A stretch of 64,000 nt of DNA from Lunularia cruciata (taxonomy: Eukaryota > Streptophyta > Marchantiopsida > Lunulariales > Lunulariaceae), in the NCBI GenBank assembly GCA_948567375.1, contig OX419758.1, positions 37,205,001 to 37,269,000 on the forward strand, given 5' to 3'. The notes beneath the pieces were generated by a model, which worked only from the letters and a program-made list of their open reading frames with translations, was not told the DNA's origin and did no database searches. This document shows positions 32,020-42,482 of the stretch, piece by piece; positions within the stretch are counted from its first letter, which is position 1; every line of letters starts with the position of its first letter. Made by a program: the position numbers and the translations under genes.

Positions 32020-34386
32020 GTGCTAAGGTTGGAGCATCCACGGTATCACAGGTTGGTGCCAAGTGGATTTGCTTACTAAGCTTATCCACAAACACCACGA
32101 TAGCGGTGTGTCCTTGTTTTCTCTTTGGCAAGGATGTGATGAGATCCAAGCTCACATGCTCCCAACGAGCTGATGGAACGGCAAGCGGTTGAAGGAGTCC
32201 ACCCGGCTTTTGGTTGCTGGCCTTGTTACATTGGCAGCTCTCACACGATCGGACAAATTCTCAAACATCCCGTGTCATGTTGGGCCACCACCATTGACGT
32301 CAGAGGGTACCCAAGGTCTTGTCCACACCCATGTGACCAGCGATGGGTAAATCATGGGCTTCTTGAAGGCGCACAAGTCAAAGATCACCTTTGGCTGGAA
32401 CATAGATCCGGTCCGCATGGAATAAAAGGCCTTCCTTGAAGGAGAAGGTGTTGTACTCCTTGTCACCTATTGTTAGCCGACCATGTACCATTTGGAAGAA
32501 GGGATCTTGCTGTAGAGCTAACCAAAACTCATTATGAATCTTGGGATCAATTGGCACCTTCGTAATTGCTGCCGCAATGAGAGGAAGAGACTTCAAATCA
32601 GGTTGTCGTGATAGAGCATCAGGGATGACATGGAACCAACCTGGTTTGTACTCAAGTTTGATGTCAAACAATTGGAGTTGCTCTTCCCATCGATGATGTC
32701 AACTCTTCATGTGCTCTAGGTGTAAGGTCTGCAATAATGGTTTGTGATCAGTTTGCATGATCACTTGTTTCCCCAAGAGATAATGCCTCCATACCTTGGT
32801 GGCATATACCATTGCAAGTTGTTCCTGATCTCGAGCAAAGTAATTTCTTTCAGCTGTATTTAGTCGGCGAGACACAAAGGCAATAGGATGTAGTCCATCT
32901 GGAAATTCTTGTTGCAACACAGCTCCAATTGCAAAGTTAGAAGCATCAAAATCAACCACACAAGGTAGTTGAGGATCATATGGTTGAAGAATGGGTCTTG
33001 AAGACACCATATGCTTTAACTTCTGGAATGCTTCTTCATGCTTGGTGGTCCATTGGAAGCTCGAGTTCTTTCTCAAGAGGTCAGTCAATGGTGCAGCCAC
33101 GTGAGCATAATAGTGGATGAACCGTCGGTAAAAACTGGCCAATCCATTGAATGCTTGTACTTCGGGAGCATCTTTCGGGGTAGGCCAATTAGTAATGGCC
33201 TTGATCTTCTCTTCTTCCATCTTGATCCCCTCTGATGAGATCTTATGACCCAAGAAGGTAACCTCCTTCTGCCAAAAAGCACACTTTGACTTCTTGCAGT
33301 AAAATTTCCACTATCGTAGTCGTCTTAGGACTTCTCGTACATGATTCTTGTGTTCTGCCTCTATCCTACTATAGATTAAGATATCATCTAAGAACACTAC
33401 CACGGACTGATCCGATAGTCCCTCCAACACCCAATGCATCTGATCCATGAAGACCGCTGGAGCATTAGTGAGTCCGAAAGGTAGAACTCTCCACTCAAAA
33501 TGTCCATACCTTGTGCGAAAGGCAGTCTTTTGCACGTCCTCTCCTTCAATAGGAATTTGCCAATAGCCGCTACAAAGATCTAGCTTGGAAAGGTAGCGTG
33601 CTCCACTTAATTGATCAAGTAGGTCATCGATCCGAGGCAAGGGATATGCATTCTTCACGGTTTGCTTATTGAGCCCACGGTAATCAATATAGAAATGAAG
33701 TCCTCCATCCTTCTTTGGAACAAATAGTACTAGTGCTCCCCACGGAGAGATACTATGTTGTATGAAATCCTTCTCCAACCACTTTGTAAATGTTGTTTGC
33801 AACTCCTCCAACTCCTTTGGTGAGAGCCGATAGATTGGTCTACTCACTGGAGTACTCCCTGGCAATAACTCGATCTTGAAGGGCATACCTCGATCAGAGG
33901 GTAATCCCTTTGGCAGATCATACGGAAACACATTCGCAAACTCTTGAACTATCCGATCAACCGTTGCTTGATGCGGCACTTGGCCCTCCTTAGATTGTTC
34001 TTGTGCAATCTGCTTGATCCACACTGCAAATATAGACTTATCTTCCTCCAAAGCTTGCTCTATGGCTGCTTCATTAACAAACTTCCCTTCTAGGGACTCA
34101 TCTCTCTTCCAAGCTTGCTCCATGGTTACCTTCCTGGCAAACTTCCCATCTTGGGACTCATCTCCCTTCCAGATTTGCTCTATGGCTACCTTCTCAACAA
34201 ACTTCCCATCTTGGGACTGACTATTCTTAGGTGTCTTACTCAGAGGTGCCAGACAACCTAATCGGAAATTCCTACCTTGGTGTTGTACTTGAATTTGACG
34301 TCGGGTCCAATCAAATTGAACCTTATAACGTTCAAGCCAAGGTAGACCCAGAATGATATCATAGTGTAGAAGTGCCACTACAAACC
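32020..34386 (-). pseudogene. Pol of family C copy C1: protease tail, RT, RNase H, start of integrase
   Basis: The minus strand reads [20 protein letters not shown] at the protease end, then a threefold 20-residue repeat. RT follows with [40 protein letters not shown] and the catalytic [11 protein letters not shown] (about 33365-33400). RNase H ([19 protein letters not shown] and QTDHKPLLQTLH) ends near 32700. The integrase start contains HTAIVVFVDKLSKQIHLAPT. The frame breaks near 33310 and 32690. It is disrupted by two nested insertions in addition to these breaks. Confidence 0.85.
34037..34216 (-). repeat. Three tandem 20-residue repeats between protease and RT (family C)
   Basis: Three consecutive 60-bp units encode [20 protein letters not shown] and two variants ([20 protein letters not shown] and [20 protein letters not shown]). 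The units are in frame and contiguous. They form a charged, probably helical linker between protease and RT. Confidence 0.9.
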
Positions 34387-35126
34387 TGTAATACTCCGAG
34401 GACAAGAGAAGAGAGAAAACACAGATTGCACACTCAAACATTCGATGCCCCAAGGGAGCACCTTCTCTTTATTATATAGACAAAGAGGATCTCCTCCAAG
34501 GAAGCTCCACCATAGGATTAGGGACATAGATAGGTGACATGTCAGCAAGCTCCACCCTTGGATTACTGACTTGGATGGGTGACCTGTCTGGTCTAGGTCC
34601 TATCTGGTTGGTCAAACGAGCTTTGACCAAAGGGAATCTTTTAGGGAATCTTCTTGTAGGAATCTCAGAATCACATGAGTAAGGTACCGTTGGAAAGCTC
34701 TCGACGAGACAAACCAGGGGGGAGGGAAGGCCAGCCTTTCCTCTATTGGGGGGGGGATTCTGCACATTTTCGAGGCCTAATTCATCCGTTTAGGCCTCCG
34801 AAATTGCCTTCAAAGATTTCAGGCATATTTTGGTTCCTACTCTATTAGTAGAAGTCCCCTTTTGGTGATACCTCTTTCTGATCTGTTTAGTCCATCATGT
34901 GTAACATCCTTCCAGATGTTACCAAACCAATTCTCACCTTTAAATCATATGTCTAGCTATTGGTTCTAAGGTTCTCAAGTCTATTTTGGTTTCTGCCCTA
35001 TTAGTAGAAGTACTCTTTTGGTGATACTTCTATCTGATCTATTTTGACCATCATGTATAACATCATTCTAGATGTTACCGAACCAAATTTCACATCTAGA
35101 TCATATGGCTAACCCTTGGTATTACA
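34387..35126 (-). repeat. 3' LTR of D1
   Basis: 740 bp, nearly identical to the 5' LTR. Three of the five substitutions are C/T (or G/A) differences. The homopolymer run is 9 instead of 12. Confidence 0.95.
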
Positions 35127-35139
35127 GATCTCCCTCCTT

Positions 35140-35345
35140 TTAAGACGCAACGTCCTCGTTGTGCAATTGTTGCTGAAATGCTTGCACCAACACCGGTGCA
35201 TGTGCCAAATTGGCAGCGGGTTCCTAGGTTGCTTCATAGAGAGGGTAACCTTTCCATTGTACTAGATATTCCACCCGCAGATGGCGAGTACCACGCATGC
35301 GCTTTTGGAGAATCCGCTCTACTTCATATTCCTCTATGCCATCAA
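35140..35345 (-). pseudogene. Integrase C-terminal chromodomain of D1
   Basis: The minus strand reads [13 protein letters not shown], then [16 protein letters not shown] followed by TAG, then EPAANLAHAPVLVQAF. Copy D2 has Trp at the TAG. The V-x-W-K-G-Y and T-W-E-P core identifies a chromodomain, which in chromoviruses targets integration to particular chromatin. The polypurine tract and 3' LTR follow directly. Confidence 0.82.
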
Positions 35346-35370
35346 TGACTGTCGGACAAGGTCGAATGTC

Positions 35371-36890
35371 CTATGTGGAAGTACCTTGGCCTGATCGGGG
35401 AGCATATCTGCGTAATAGGGAGACATGGAACACTGGATGGATCTTCATGTGTGGTGGTAGCTCCAGGTGATAGGCCACAGTGCCGATGCGACGAAGAATC
35501 GAGAAAGGCCCAATAAAACGAGGTCTGAGCTTACGAGATCCAACTAATGTGAGGTTGGTTGTCGATAGCCACACTTGATCCCCAACATTGAACTCCATAT
35601 GCCTACGGTGTGCATCAGCATACTGCTTTTGTTGATTTTGCGCAATCTGTAACCTGTGCTTGGCGCTCTCCACACCTTGTTGGATTCTAGAAACAAATGT
35701 GTTGACTGCATCAACCTTGGTAGTCACTGGACGGATCTTCATCAAGCTAGAAGGTGTGAAGGGATGCTCACCATACATGAGGAAGAACGGAGTGACCTGG
35801 GTGGAGGCATTCACTGAATTGTTGTAAGCGAATTCCACCAACGGTAGTAGGGTGTCCCACCTCTCTTGCTCTTCTAAGGTGAAGCCGCGTAACATGTCTT
35901 CAATCATGCGATTAGCCCGCTCTGTTTGGCCATCTTTTTGTGGGTGGTAGGGTTTAGCTGTAGACATGGCCAACTTGGTTTTGAAGAAACCAAAGAGTGT
36001 TCGCCAAAACAAACTGGTGAATTGGGTGCCTCTATCGGTGATGAGTACTCTAGACAAGCCATGGTGAGCAAAGACTGCATCTAAGTATAGTTGAGCTAGT
36101 TGTGGAGCGGTCACCTCCTTGGTGGTAGGGCGTACATGAATCATTTTGCTGAGCCGGTCCACAAAGACCACAATGGAGTCAAACCCTGAGGTGGTCTTGG
36201 GTAATTCACAGACGAGATCCATAGTCACTTGTTCCCAACGTTGGGTAGGAGTGGGAAGAGGTTGAAGGAGCCCTGCAGGAGCTTGATTAGAAGCTTTGTT
36301 CTGTTGACAAAGTAGGCAGCTACGCACATAGTCCATCACGTCTTGCTCATCTTGGGCCAATAGTAATGGCGCTTGACTGCCTCCAAGGTCTTGTCCACTC
36401 CAACATGAGCTGCAATGGCCGAATCATGACATTCCGCTAGAATGGTGGTGCGTAATTCTGGGACATTTGGGATCCACAATCGGCCCTCTCGAAAGGTGAG
36501 TCCTTGGGTGCTGGTGACACCTTTGGACGCTTGCGCTTCTACAATCTGTGGGTTAGTTTTTGTAGCAGCTAGAATCTCTTGCCAGAATTCAGGGTTAATC
36601 TTAACCTCTGCCGCCAAGTTGTTGGCCATTGGCATGCGGGTGAACGCATCTACAAGTTGCTTCTTACCTTCCACGTAGGTAATTGTCATGTTGAAGCGTT
36701 GTCGCCACTCTGCCCACCGAATTTGGCGACGAGATAGATCCTTCTGCGTCTCGATGTAGACTAGAGGTTTGTGGTCTGTCTCTACTACAAATGCCTTCTC
36801 GCCCAAGTAGTGCTTCCAATGCTTGGTTGCTAGAACAATGGCCAGCTCTTCTCGTTCTGTGGTGTGGTAGTTGCACTCTGCCGGTAACAA
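35371..36890 (-). pseudogene. RNase H and integrase of D1, frameshifted
   Basis: RNase H continues (FVVETDHKPLVYIETQKDLS, then KKQLVDAFTRMP). The integrase HHCC region (HDSAIAAHVGVDKTLEAVKR, CLLCQQ) is split by a one-base deletion near 36340: copy D2 reads KMSNDVMDYV where D1 reads KMSKT-stop. The integrase core then runs in the new frame with Asp in VTMDLVCELP, Asp in VLITDRGTQF and Glu in DGQTERANRM. The frame ends at TAG (35371) after GQGTST. Confidence 0.85.
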
Positions 36891-36893
36891 CTT

Positions 36894-38180
36894 TCAAGAG
36901 AAATATGCAATTGGATGCCATCCGTCATGCCACTCTTGTTGTAGGACTGCTCCTATTGCTACGCCTGATGCATCCGTAACCAACTTGATTGGACGTTTTG
37001 GGTCATACCACTTCAAGATTGGTGCATGTAGCAAGGCGGCCTTCAATTCTTGAAAGGCCAACTCTTGTGCAGTTCCCCATGTCCACTTCTTCCCCTTGCC
37101 AAGTAGTGCCGTTAAAGGCTGTGCAACCTTGGAGAAGTCCTTGACAAATCTATGATAGAATCCCGTCAACCCCAAGAAGCTCTTAAGTTGAGTCTGATCT
37201 TCTGGGGCACTCCATTTTTGAATGACCTCTATTTTATCTATCAATACTTGAATGCCCTCTGCACTTACTCTATGCCCTAAGTAGTCTACTTCAGACTTGC
37301 CAAACTCACACTTTGAGATTTTGGCATACAACTGATTCTGTCTTAGAATCTGGAGGACCTCTCGTAGATGTTGTTTGTGTTCTGTCATCGTGCTACTATA
37401 TACTAAGATATCATCCAAGAAGACGATAACAAACTTATCCAAGTATGTACGAAATATGTCATTCATTAGGCTCATGAAAGTGGCAGGCGCATTGGTGAGG
37501 CCAAAAGGCATCACAAGATACTCAAAGTGGCCATACTTGGTTCGAAAGGCAGTTTTGTACACATCCTCCTCTGCAATTCGGATTTGATTGTAACCGCTCC
37601 GCAAGTCCAGTTTGGTGAAGTATCTCGCTCCATGGAGTTGATCAAACAGGTCATCCATGCGAGGTAAGGGGTATTTGTTCTTCACTGTTTGCTGATTGAG
37701 ACCCCGATAGTCAATGCACATGCGCATTGTACCATCCTTCTTCTTCACAAACAAGACAGGGGCCCCATATGGTGATACGCTAGGTTGGATAAACCCTTTC
37801 TGTAGCATCTCCTCAATTTGAGCCTTACACTCCTCCAACTCATGAGGTGATAGGCGATATGGGGCCTTACAAGGAGGTGTCTTCCCCGGGAGTGTCTCTA
37901 TTTTGTGATCTACTCGCCTTTTAGGTGGTAATCCTGAGGGTAGATCATCGGGAAAGACATCTTGAAACTCATCCACCACATCCTTCAATTTCTCAGGAAT
38001 TTGTCGAGCGAGTTGTGCACTCTGGACTTCTCTTATTAGACCCAGAAAACATCTATCGGTCTTACAGACAGTTGTCGTCCCTACGACATATAGAGGCAGT
38101 TTCTGCCTGTGTGATTTTTCTTTAACCCCAATGATTGACCATTGGTGGGTTTTCACTACTTTCTTCCTCCAATCCACCAT
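36894..38180 (-). pseudogene. Reverse transcriptase of D1
   Basis: A long open segment of 428 codons. It contains [60 protein letters not shown] and the catalytic [13 protein letters not shown]. The RNase H start ([20 protein letters not shown]) follows. It ends at a TGA (36891-36893) in YFS-stop-KLLPAECNY. Copy D2 has CAA AAT at that point (YFSQNLLLAECNY), so this is a nonsense mutation. Apart from this stop the RT core looks intact. Confidence 0.88.
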
Positions 38181-38284
38181 TGGGTTTTACTGCTCCATCC
38201 ATGGCATGCCTAAAATTGCATCATAACGGGCTAACTGTATCACTCGCCACTCAATTGCTTCCTGATATTCTCCTACAGAGAGGG

Positions 38285-38476
38285 TTACCCCCGTCTAGGT
38301 AATGATTCAATCCTCTCTGTTTGCCCATTTGGTAACTCTACTTCTTCACTTCCATCTCTCTCTAGATCCATTCCCAATCTGATTGCAACAGAGCGAGACA
38401 AGAAATTCTCTGTTGCTCCCGGATCTATTAATACTCTCACTTGATTACCTTCTAGGATTCCATTCACAACAATCAA
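38285..38476 (-). pseudogene. Aspartic protease region of D1
   Basis: Contains VRVLIDPGATENFLSRSVAI, in which the active-site triplet reads Asp-Pro-Gly where most retroviral-type proteases have Asp-Ser/Thr-Gly. Copy D2 has the same triplet (45923-46192), so this is a family trait. The frame closes shortly after IESLPRRG. Confidence 0.75.
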
Positions 38477-38571
38477 TTGTGAGGTTGCCTTTCGGGATCT
38501 TTGCGCATTATTCTTCTTCCTTCCCTTGCTTCTCTGCTTCCTTATTGAGCCAGTAAGGCCGCAAGGTACAT

Positions 38572-39660
38572 TTACTGGCGATCTTTGTTTTCCGAAGTGG
38601 TTTCCACCTCCTCCTCTTCAATGTGCCTCTCCATGTTGTTCAAAGATCGCCTGTACGAAGGCCAAGGGCCTCTAGGGAAACGAGTGCGACAATTGGTAGA
38701 TATGTGCCCAATACGGCCACAATTGTAACAACGGCGTTGTTCTCCTCGAGTCCCTTCTCCTCGTGGGACTCCATCTCTTCGTTCTTCTACCCGTCCTCGC
38801 TCTCCTTGAAGCGGCCGTGCTCCTCGATCCCGGAATCGAAGGTTGCCCAATTCCATCGGTACTGGTCCACCCATGTGTGGCATTTCTGCCCGATAATGTT
38901 GAGGTGGAACTACTCCTTCACCTCCACCTAATGCTCCGACTATTCTTTGCGCACAAGCAATGGCTTCAAATACCGTGCGAGGGTTTTGCACCATGACTTC
39001 TTGGCGAATCCGCTCTTTCAACCCTCGTTTGAAATTGTCGAGAGCCTCTGCTGGACTCATGTCGGTAATTGCGACTTGTAGATCCAGAAATGCCTCCACA
39101 TACTCTTGTACGCTATTCTTCTGTCTCAATCCCCATAGTCGGGTTCAAGCCATCTGCACAGAATCCACCGATTGGAAATTCTTGAGCAGTCCTTCTTGCA
39201 TTGCTGTCCATGTGACCTCCCTTCTCTTTGCCAGCATGGATCGTTCCCAAGCATCATACCATGTGAGGGCTTTATCGGTCAAGTACCCACATGCAAACAC
39301 GCCTGCAGCATGCTCTGTGATCTCTGTTGAGAACAATCGAAAATATCAATTCATTCTCGAGATCCAATTCTCCACTACTCCCATCGTACGCTGCCCCTTG
39401 TAAGGCTCGATGTTGCAGGTCTTCTTCATCCGGAGTAGCAATGTGGCTTCATCGTTGATAGGGTTCGTAGGCACGGGTGCCTCTCCAAGTACTTTAGTCG
39501 CGGGTACTGGGTTTTGAGACGGATCTTCTTCTTACATGGCTTGATCGTTCCTGAGGATCTGCACTTGACTTTGCAATGTCTCCATGGTCATCTTAATCTC
39601 TCGAAATTCATTCAACATCCCTTGCATTCCTTGCACCAGCTCTTGCAACTGCGGATCCAT
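38572..39660 (-). pseudogene. Gag of D1 with nonsense codons
   Basis: Starts MDPQLQELVQGMQGM with a heptad-like N-terminus. Capsid signature segments include CGYLTDKALTWYDAWERS and VQEYVEAFLDLQVAI, followed by FKRGLKERIRQEV. A zinc knuckle CYNCGRIGHISTNC lies near 38690-38740. TAA after RNDQAM (about 39535) and TGA at about 39142, where copy D2 reads through, break the frame. Confidence 0.8.
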
Positions 39661-39693
39661 GGTGCCTGCAACACCCAATTGCTAATGTCTACT

Positions 39694-39897
39694 TCAATAC
39701 AGAGTCAATATAATCACTCTGGAAGGCGCACAAACTATCGGAACTACCATTGGGACCTCAGAAGCTATCACTTGTTGATAATACTCCTCACCAAAATTCC
39801 TAACCACAAAATCTCTAAACATCAATTTCGGCCTCACTACATAACGGATTTCTACTTGAGTGTTGAAAGGGAGAGGATTTGGGACATTCATATCCAT
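39694..39897 (-). CDS. Leader small ORF b of D1 (67 aa)
   Basis: The second of two tandem small ORFs. The product starts MDMNVPNPLPF, continues VEIRYVVRPKLMFRDFVVRN, then FGEEYYQQVI, a PMVVPIV strand and a hydrophobic end. It appears to be a diverged duplicate of ORF a, with the FG-x-E and Pro-hydrophobic positions in register. Gag starts 33 bp further on, at 39660. Function unknown. Confidence 0.6.
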   Translation of the reverse strand: MDMNVPNPLPFNTQVEIRYVVRPKLMFRDFVVRNFGEEYYQQVIASEVPMVVPIVCAPSRVIILTLY

Positions 39898-39901
39898 ATT
39901 A

Positions 39902-40123
39902 TCATAATAGAATATAGATCGTCAAATCCCACTCTCTGTCATATATCACCATAGGTAGAATCACCGGGTTTGGTGAGTTCATCACTCTATCCATGAATTC
40001 AGCACCGAAGTGATAAACTAGTGATACTCTCATCTGCTCACGCTGGATGTACATAACCTTGATGTGGAATGGGTTTGAGAATAGAAAGCTAGGTGCGGGA
40101 AATTGTCCCCCCGGTGCATCCAT
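39902..40123 (-). CDS. Leader small ORF a of D1 (73 aa)
   Basis: Begins about 130 bp downstream of the primer site and upstream of gag. The product has a short Pro-rich start (MDAPGGQFPAPSF), then FHIKVMYIQREQMRVSLVYH, a FGAEF segment, a PVILPMV strand, YDREW, and ends IYILL. It shares its spacing and hydrophobic pattern with small ORFs in families C and E and with ORF b below. I know no named domain that fits. Its TGA stop lies 4 bp before the ATG of ORF b, so the two could be translated by reinitiation. Confidence 0.6.
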   Translation of the reverse strand: MDAPGGQFPAPSFLFSNPFHIKVMYIQREQMRVSLVYHFGAEFMDRVMNSPNPVILPMVIYDREWDLTIYILL

Positions 40124-40263
40124 CCCATCCGCTCTCTAAAGTCCTTCCTAAGTCTAGCGATTACTCTATGTTCTCCACCTCAAATTACTCAATTTCAGTA
40201 GTTCGTGCTATTCCAAGAGGGGTGATCCACTCTCTTGGACTAGAACACTCGCTCTGATACCAT

Positions 40264-41006
40264 TGTAATACTCCTAGGACAAGAGAAGAGAGAAAACACA
40301 GATTGCACACTCAAACATTCGATGCCCCAAGGGAGCACCTTCTCTTTATTATATAGACAAAGAGGATCTCCTCCAAGGAAGCTCCACCATAGGATTAGGG
40401 ACATAGATAGGTGACATGTCAGCAAGCTCCACCCTTGGATTACTGACTTGGATGGGTGACCTGTCTGGTCTAGGTCCTATCTGGTTGGTCAAACGAGCTT
40501 TGACCAAAGGGAATCTTTTAGGGAATCTTCTTGTAGGAATCTCAGAATCACATGAGTAAGGTACCGTTGGAAAGCTCTCGACGAGACAAACCAGGGGGGA
40601 GGGAAGGCTAGCCTTTCCTCTATTGGGGGGGGGGGGAATCTGCACATTTTTGAGGCCTAATTCATCCGTTTAGGCCTCCGAAATTGCCTTCAAAGATTTC
40701 AGGCATATTTTGGTTCCTACTCTATTAGTAGAAGTCCCCTTTTGGTGATACCTCTTTCTGATCTGTTTAGTCCATCATGTGTAACATCCTTCCAGATGTT
40801 ACCAAACCAATTCTCACCTTTAAATCATATGTCTAGCTATTGGTTCTAAGGTTCTCAAGTCTATTTTGGTTTCTGCCCTATTAGTAGAAGTACTCTTTTG
40901 GTGATACTTCTATCTGATCTATTTTGACCATCATGTATAACATCATTCTAGATGTTACCGAACCAAATTTTACATCTAGATCATATGGCTAACCCTTGGT
41001 ATTACA
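40264..41006 (-). repeat. 5' LTR of D1
   Basis: On the minus strand it begins TGTAATACCAAGGG and ends GTATTACA. It is 743 bp with a run of 12 C (G on plus). A TATA-like CTATATAATAA on the minus strand lies at 40347-40356. Confidence 0.95.
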
Positions 41007-41011
41007 AAACC

Positions 41012-41290
41012 TCATACACTCCAAATACTCCTTCACAATCTTGAAGGTAACAAGATGCGAGATGCGGAATGCAGAACCTTTTCTACCATCCGCCATCATC
41101 AAACTACTTCCAATCAGTGGCTTGATAGGAATACCCAATTCCTTTGCTACTTGCATAGACATGCAATTCTCTGAACTTCCAAAATCAACCAAAATCCTAC
41201 AACCCCGATTAGATATCGTACCTTGCAAGTGAAGCAAACTTGCATAGGTCAAGCCTTCAATCCTATTGGAACTAATCAAGCTCCCAGTAG
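41012..41290 (-). pseudogene. Protease region of family C copy C1, split by D1
   Basis: Reads GTISNRGCRILVDFGSSENC, with Asp-Phe-Gly at the active site, and continues SMQVAKELGIPIKPL and VKEYLECMRF to the AAACC target site. The rest of the domain resumes at 34386. The Asp-Phe-Gly triplet is a likely inactivating change. Confidence 0.75.
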
Positions 41291-41308
41291 GCGGCTCAAA
41301 ATCTCCTA

Positions 41309-42211
41309 CTAGGATTCTTTATTTCCTTGATCATTCTTTTCCACAAACTCCATCTGGGCAACTTGTCGAGATCGCCCATTCCTAAGTGGACATTCAGCAA
41401 TGCAATGTCCAACTTGGCAACAATAAAAGCAACCTCCATTTTGTCGTAATCTTTCTCTATCTGCTGTGCCAAGTGGTCTTCGTTGGATAACATCAATCTC
41501 CATTGGTAACGGTTCTTCCACTCGTGCATAGTGTACTGGTAGGCTTTGTGCAAGTCGAGGTCAAGACCAATTTGTCGCAACCAAGGAATCAAAATGCTCA
41601 GCCAATTGCATAGTTTCTTCTACATTTTGTGGCTCCAGCATGGTCACCTCCAATTTGGTTCGTGACTTCAATCCTTGCACAAATCGATCCAGAACTTCAC
41701 CTTCTTGGATATCTGGAATTTGCATGATGATGTTTTGAAATTGTGTGATGTAGCTTCTCACTGAGCCAATCTACCTCAACTCCGCCAATTTATCTCGTGC
41801 GGCTCGAGTGGCATTTATCATTTGAAATCAACCAAGTATTGCATCTTTGAATTCTGCCCATGTCAAAATCGGTGTAACAATTTGTCGTTCAGCTCTTTCT
41901 ACTTGAAATCGCCACCAAAGTTTTGCCACACCATCCAATTGGCTAGACGCCAAGAGAATTTGTTTCCGCTCGTCTTGAAGATTGGTGGCTTCAAAGTAAC
42001 GTTTGCAATCAAACACAAAATTCTCCATTGTGCCTGGAAGATTCTTGCCTTCAAACACCTTGGGTTTTGGAAATTGAATGCGATCTTCTCTATCTCGAAC
42101 TGGCGCTCTGTCTATCTATTCTCGTCGTTGCTGGTCTCGTTCATCCAACAATCGAGTAAGATGCTCAATTTGTTGTTGCATTGCAAGGATAACATCTGGT
42201 ATTGCCGCCAT
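41309..42211 (-). pseudogene. Gag of family C copy C1
   Basis: Starts MAAIPDVILAMQQQIEHLTR, then capsid residues MENFVFDCKRYFEA and KLWWRFQVERAERQ, and ends with a knuckle CFYCCQVGHCIAEC (CX2CX4HX4C). Stops occur after QRRE, DAILG, KLAELR and ATNWS. It would have formed the virus-like particle. Confidence 0.8.
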
Positions 42212-42244
42212 CGCTACTACTCTATTCCATTACACTTAATTTAT

Positions 42245-42460
42245 CTAGTTGATTAACACATAGATACAACACGTCCACTGTTCTCCATAAGTTACAACTG
42301 GAAGTATCAAAGGTTCCTCTAACACGGTGATCATATGTAGAAAATCCTGCCCAAAGCGCGAGGTGATGAATTGTGTGAAACAATGCTTTGGTAATATCTG
42401 GATATGAAAGTCCCAATGGTTTGGTGGAAGTGGATTTGGTGGTCCATAAATTCCATCCAT
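42245..42460 (-). CDS. Leader small ORF of family C (71 aa)
   Basis: The ATG is 10 bp downstream of the primer site (42470-42481). The product starts MDGIYGPPNPLPPNHWDFHI, then QILPKHCFTQFITSR, FGQDFLHMI, a PLILPVV strand, YGEQW, and ends CIYVLIN. Spacing of FG-x-D/E, Pro-hydrophobic, Tyr and Trp matches D1 ORF a. Gag begins 34 bp downstream of its stop. Function unknown. Confidence 0.6.
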   Translation of the reverse strand: MDGIYGPPNPLPPNHWDFHIQILPKHCFTQFITSRFGQDFLHMITVLEEPLILPVVTYGEQWTCCIYVLIN

Positions 42461-42482
42461 CCCATTCCTGCTCTGATACCAA

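Larger units (their letters stand above)
34387..41006 (-). mobile_element. Family D Ty3/gypsy chromovirus, structurally complete (copy D1)
   Basis: A 6620-bp element flanked by a perfect 5-bp TSD, AAACC, at 34382-34386 and 41007-41011. Its LTRs are 740 bp (34387-35126) and 743 bp (40264-41006) and differ by five substitutions and the length of a G run. The primer site TGGTATCAGAGC is at 40251-40262 on the minus strand, and a polypurine tract AAAAGGAGGGAG is at 35127-35139. On the minus strand the order is two leader small ORFs, gag, protease, RT, RNase H, integrase, chromodomain. It is inserted in the protease region of family C copy C1. The coding region is defective. Confidence 0.95.

Noticed and set aside
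38285-38476. Asp-Pro-Gly in the D1 protease as a private inactivating mutation
   Set aside because: D2 has the same triplet, so it predates the decay of either copy.
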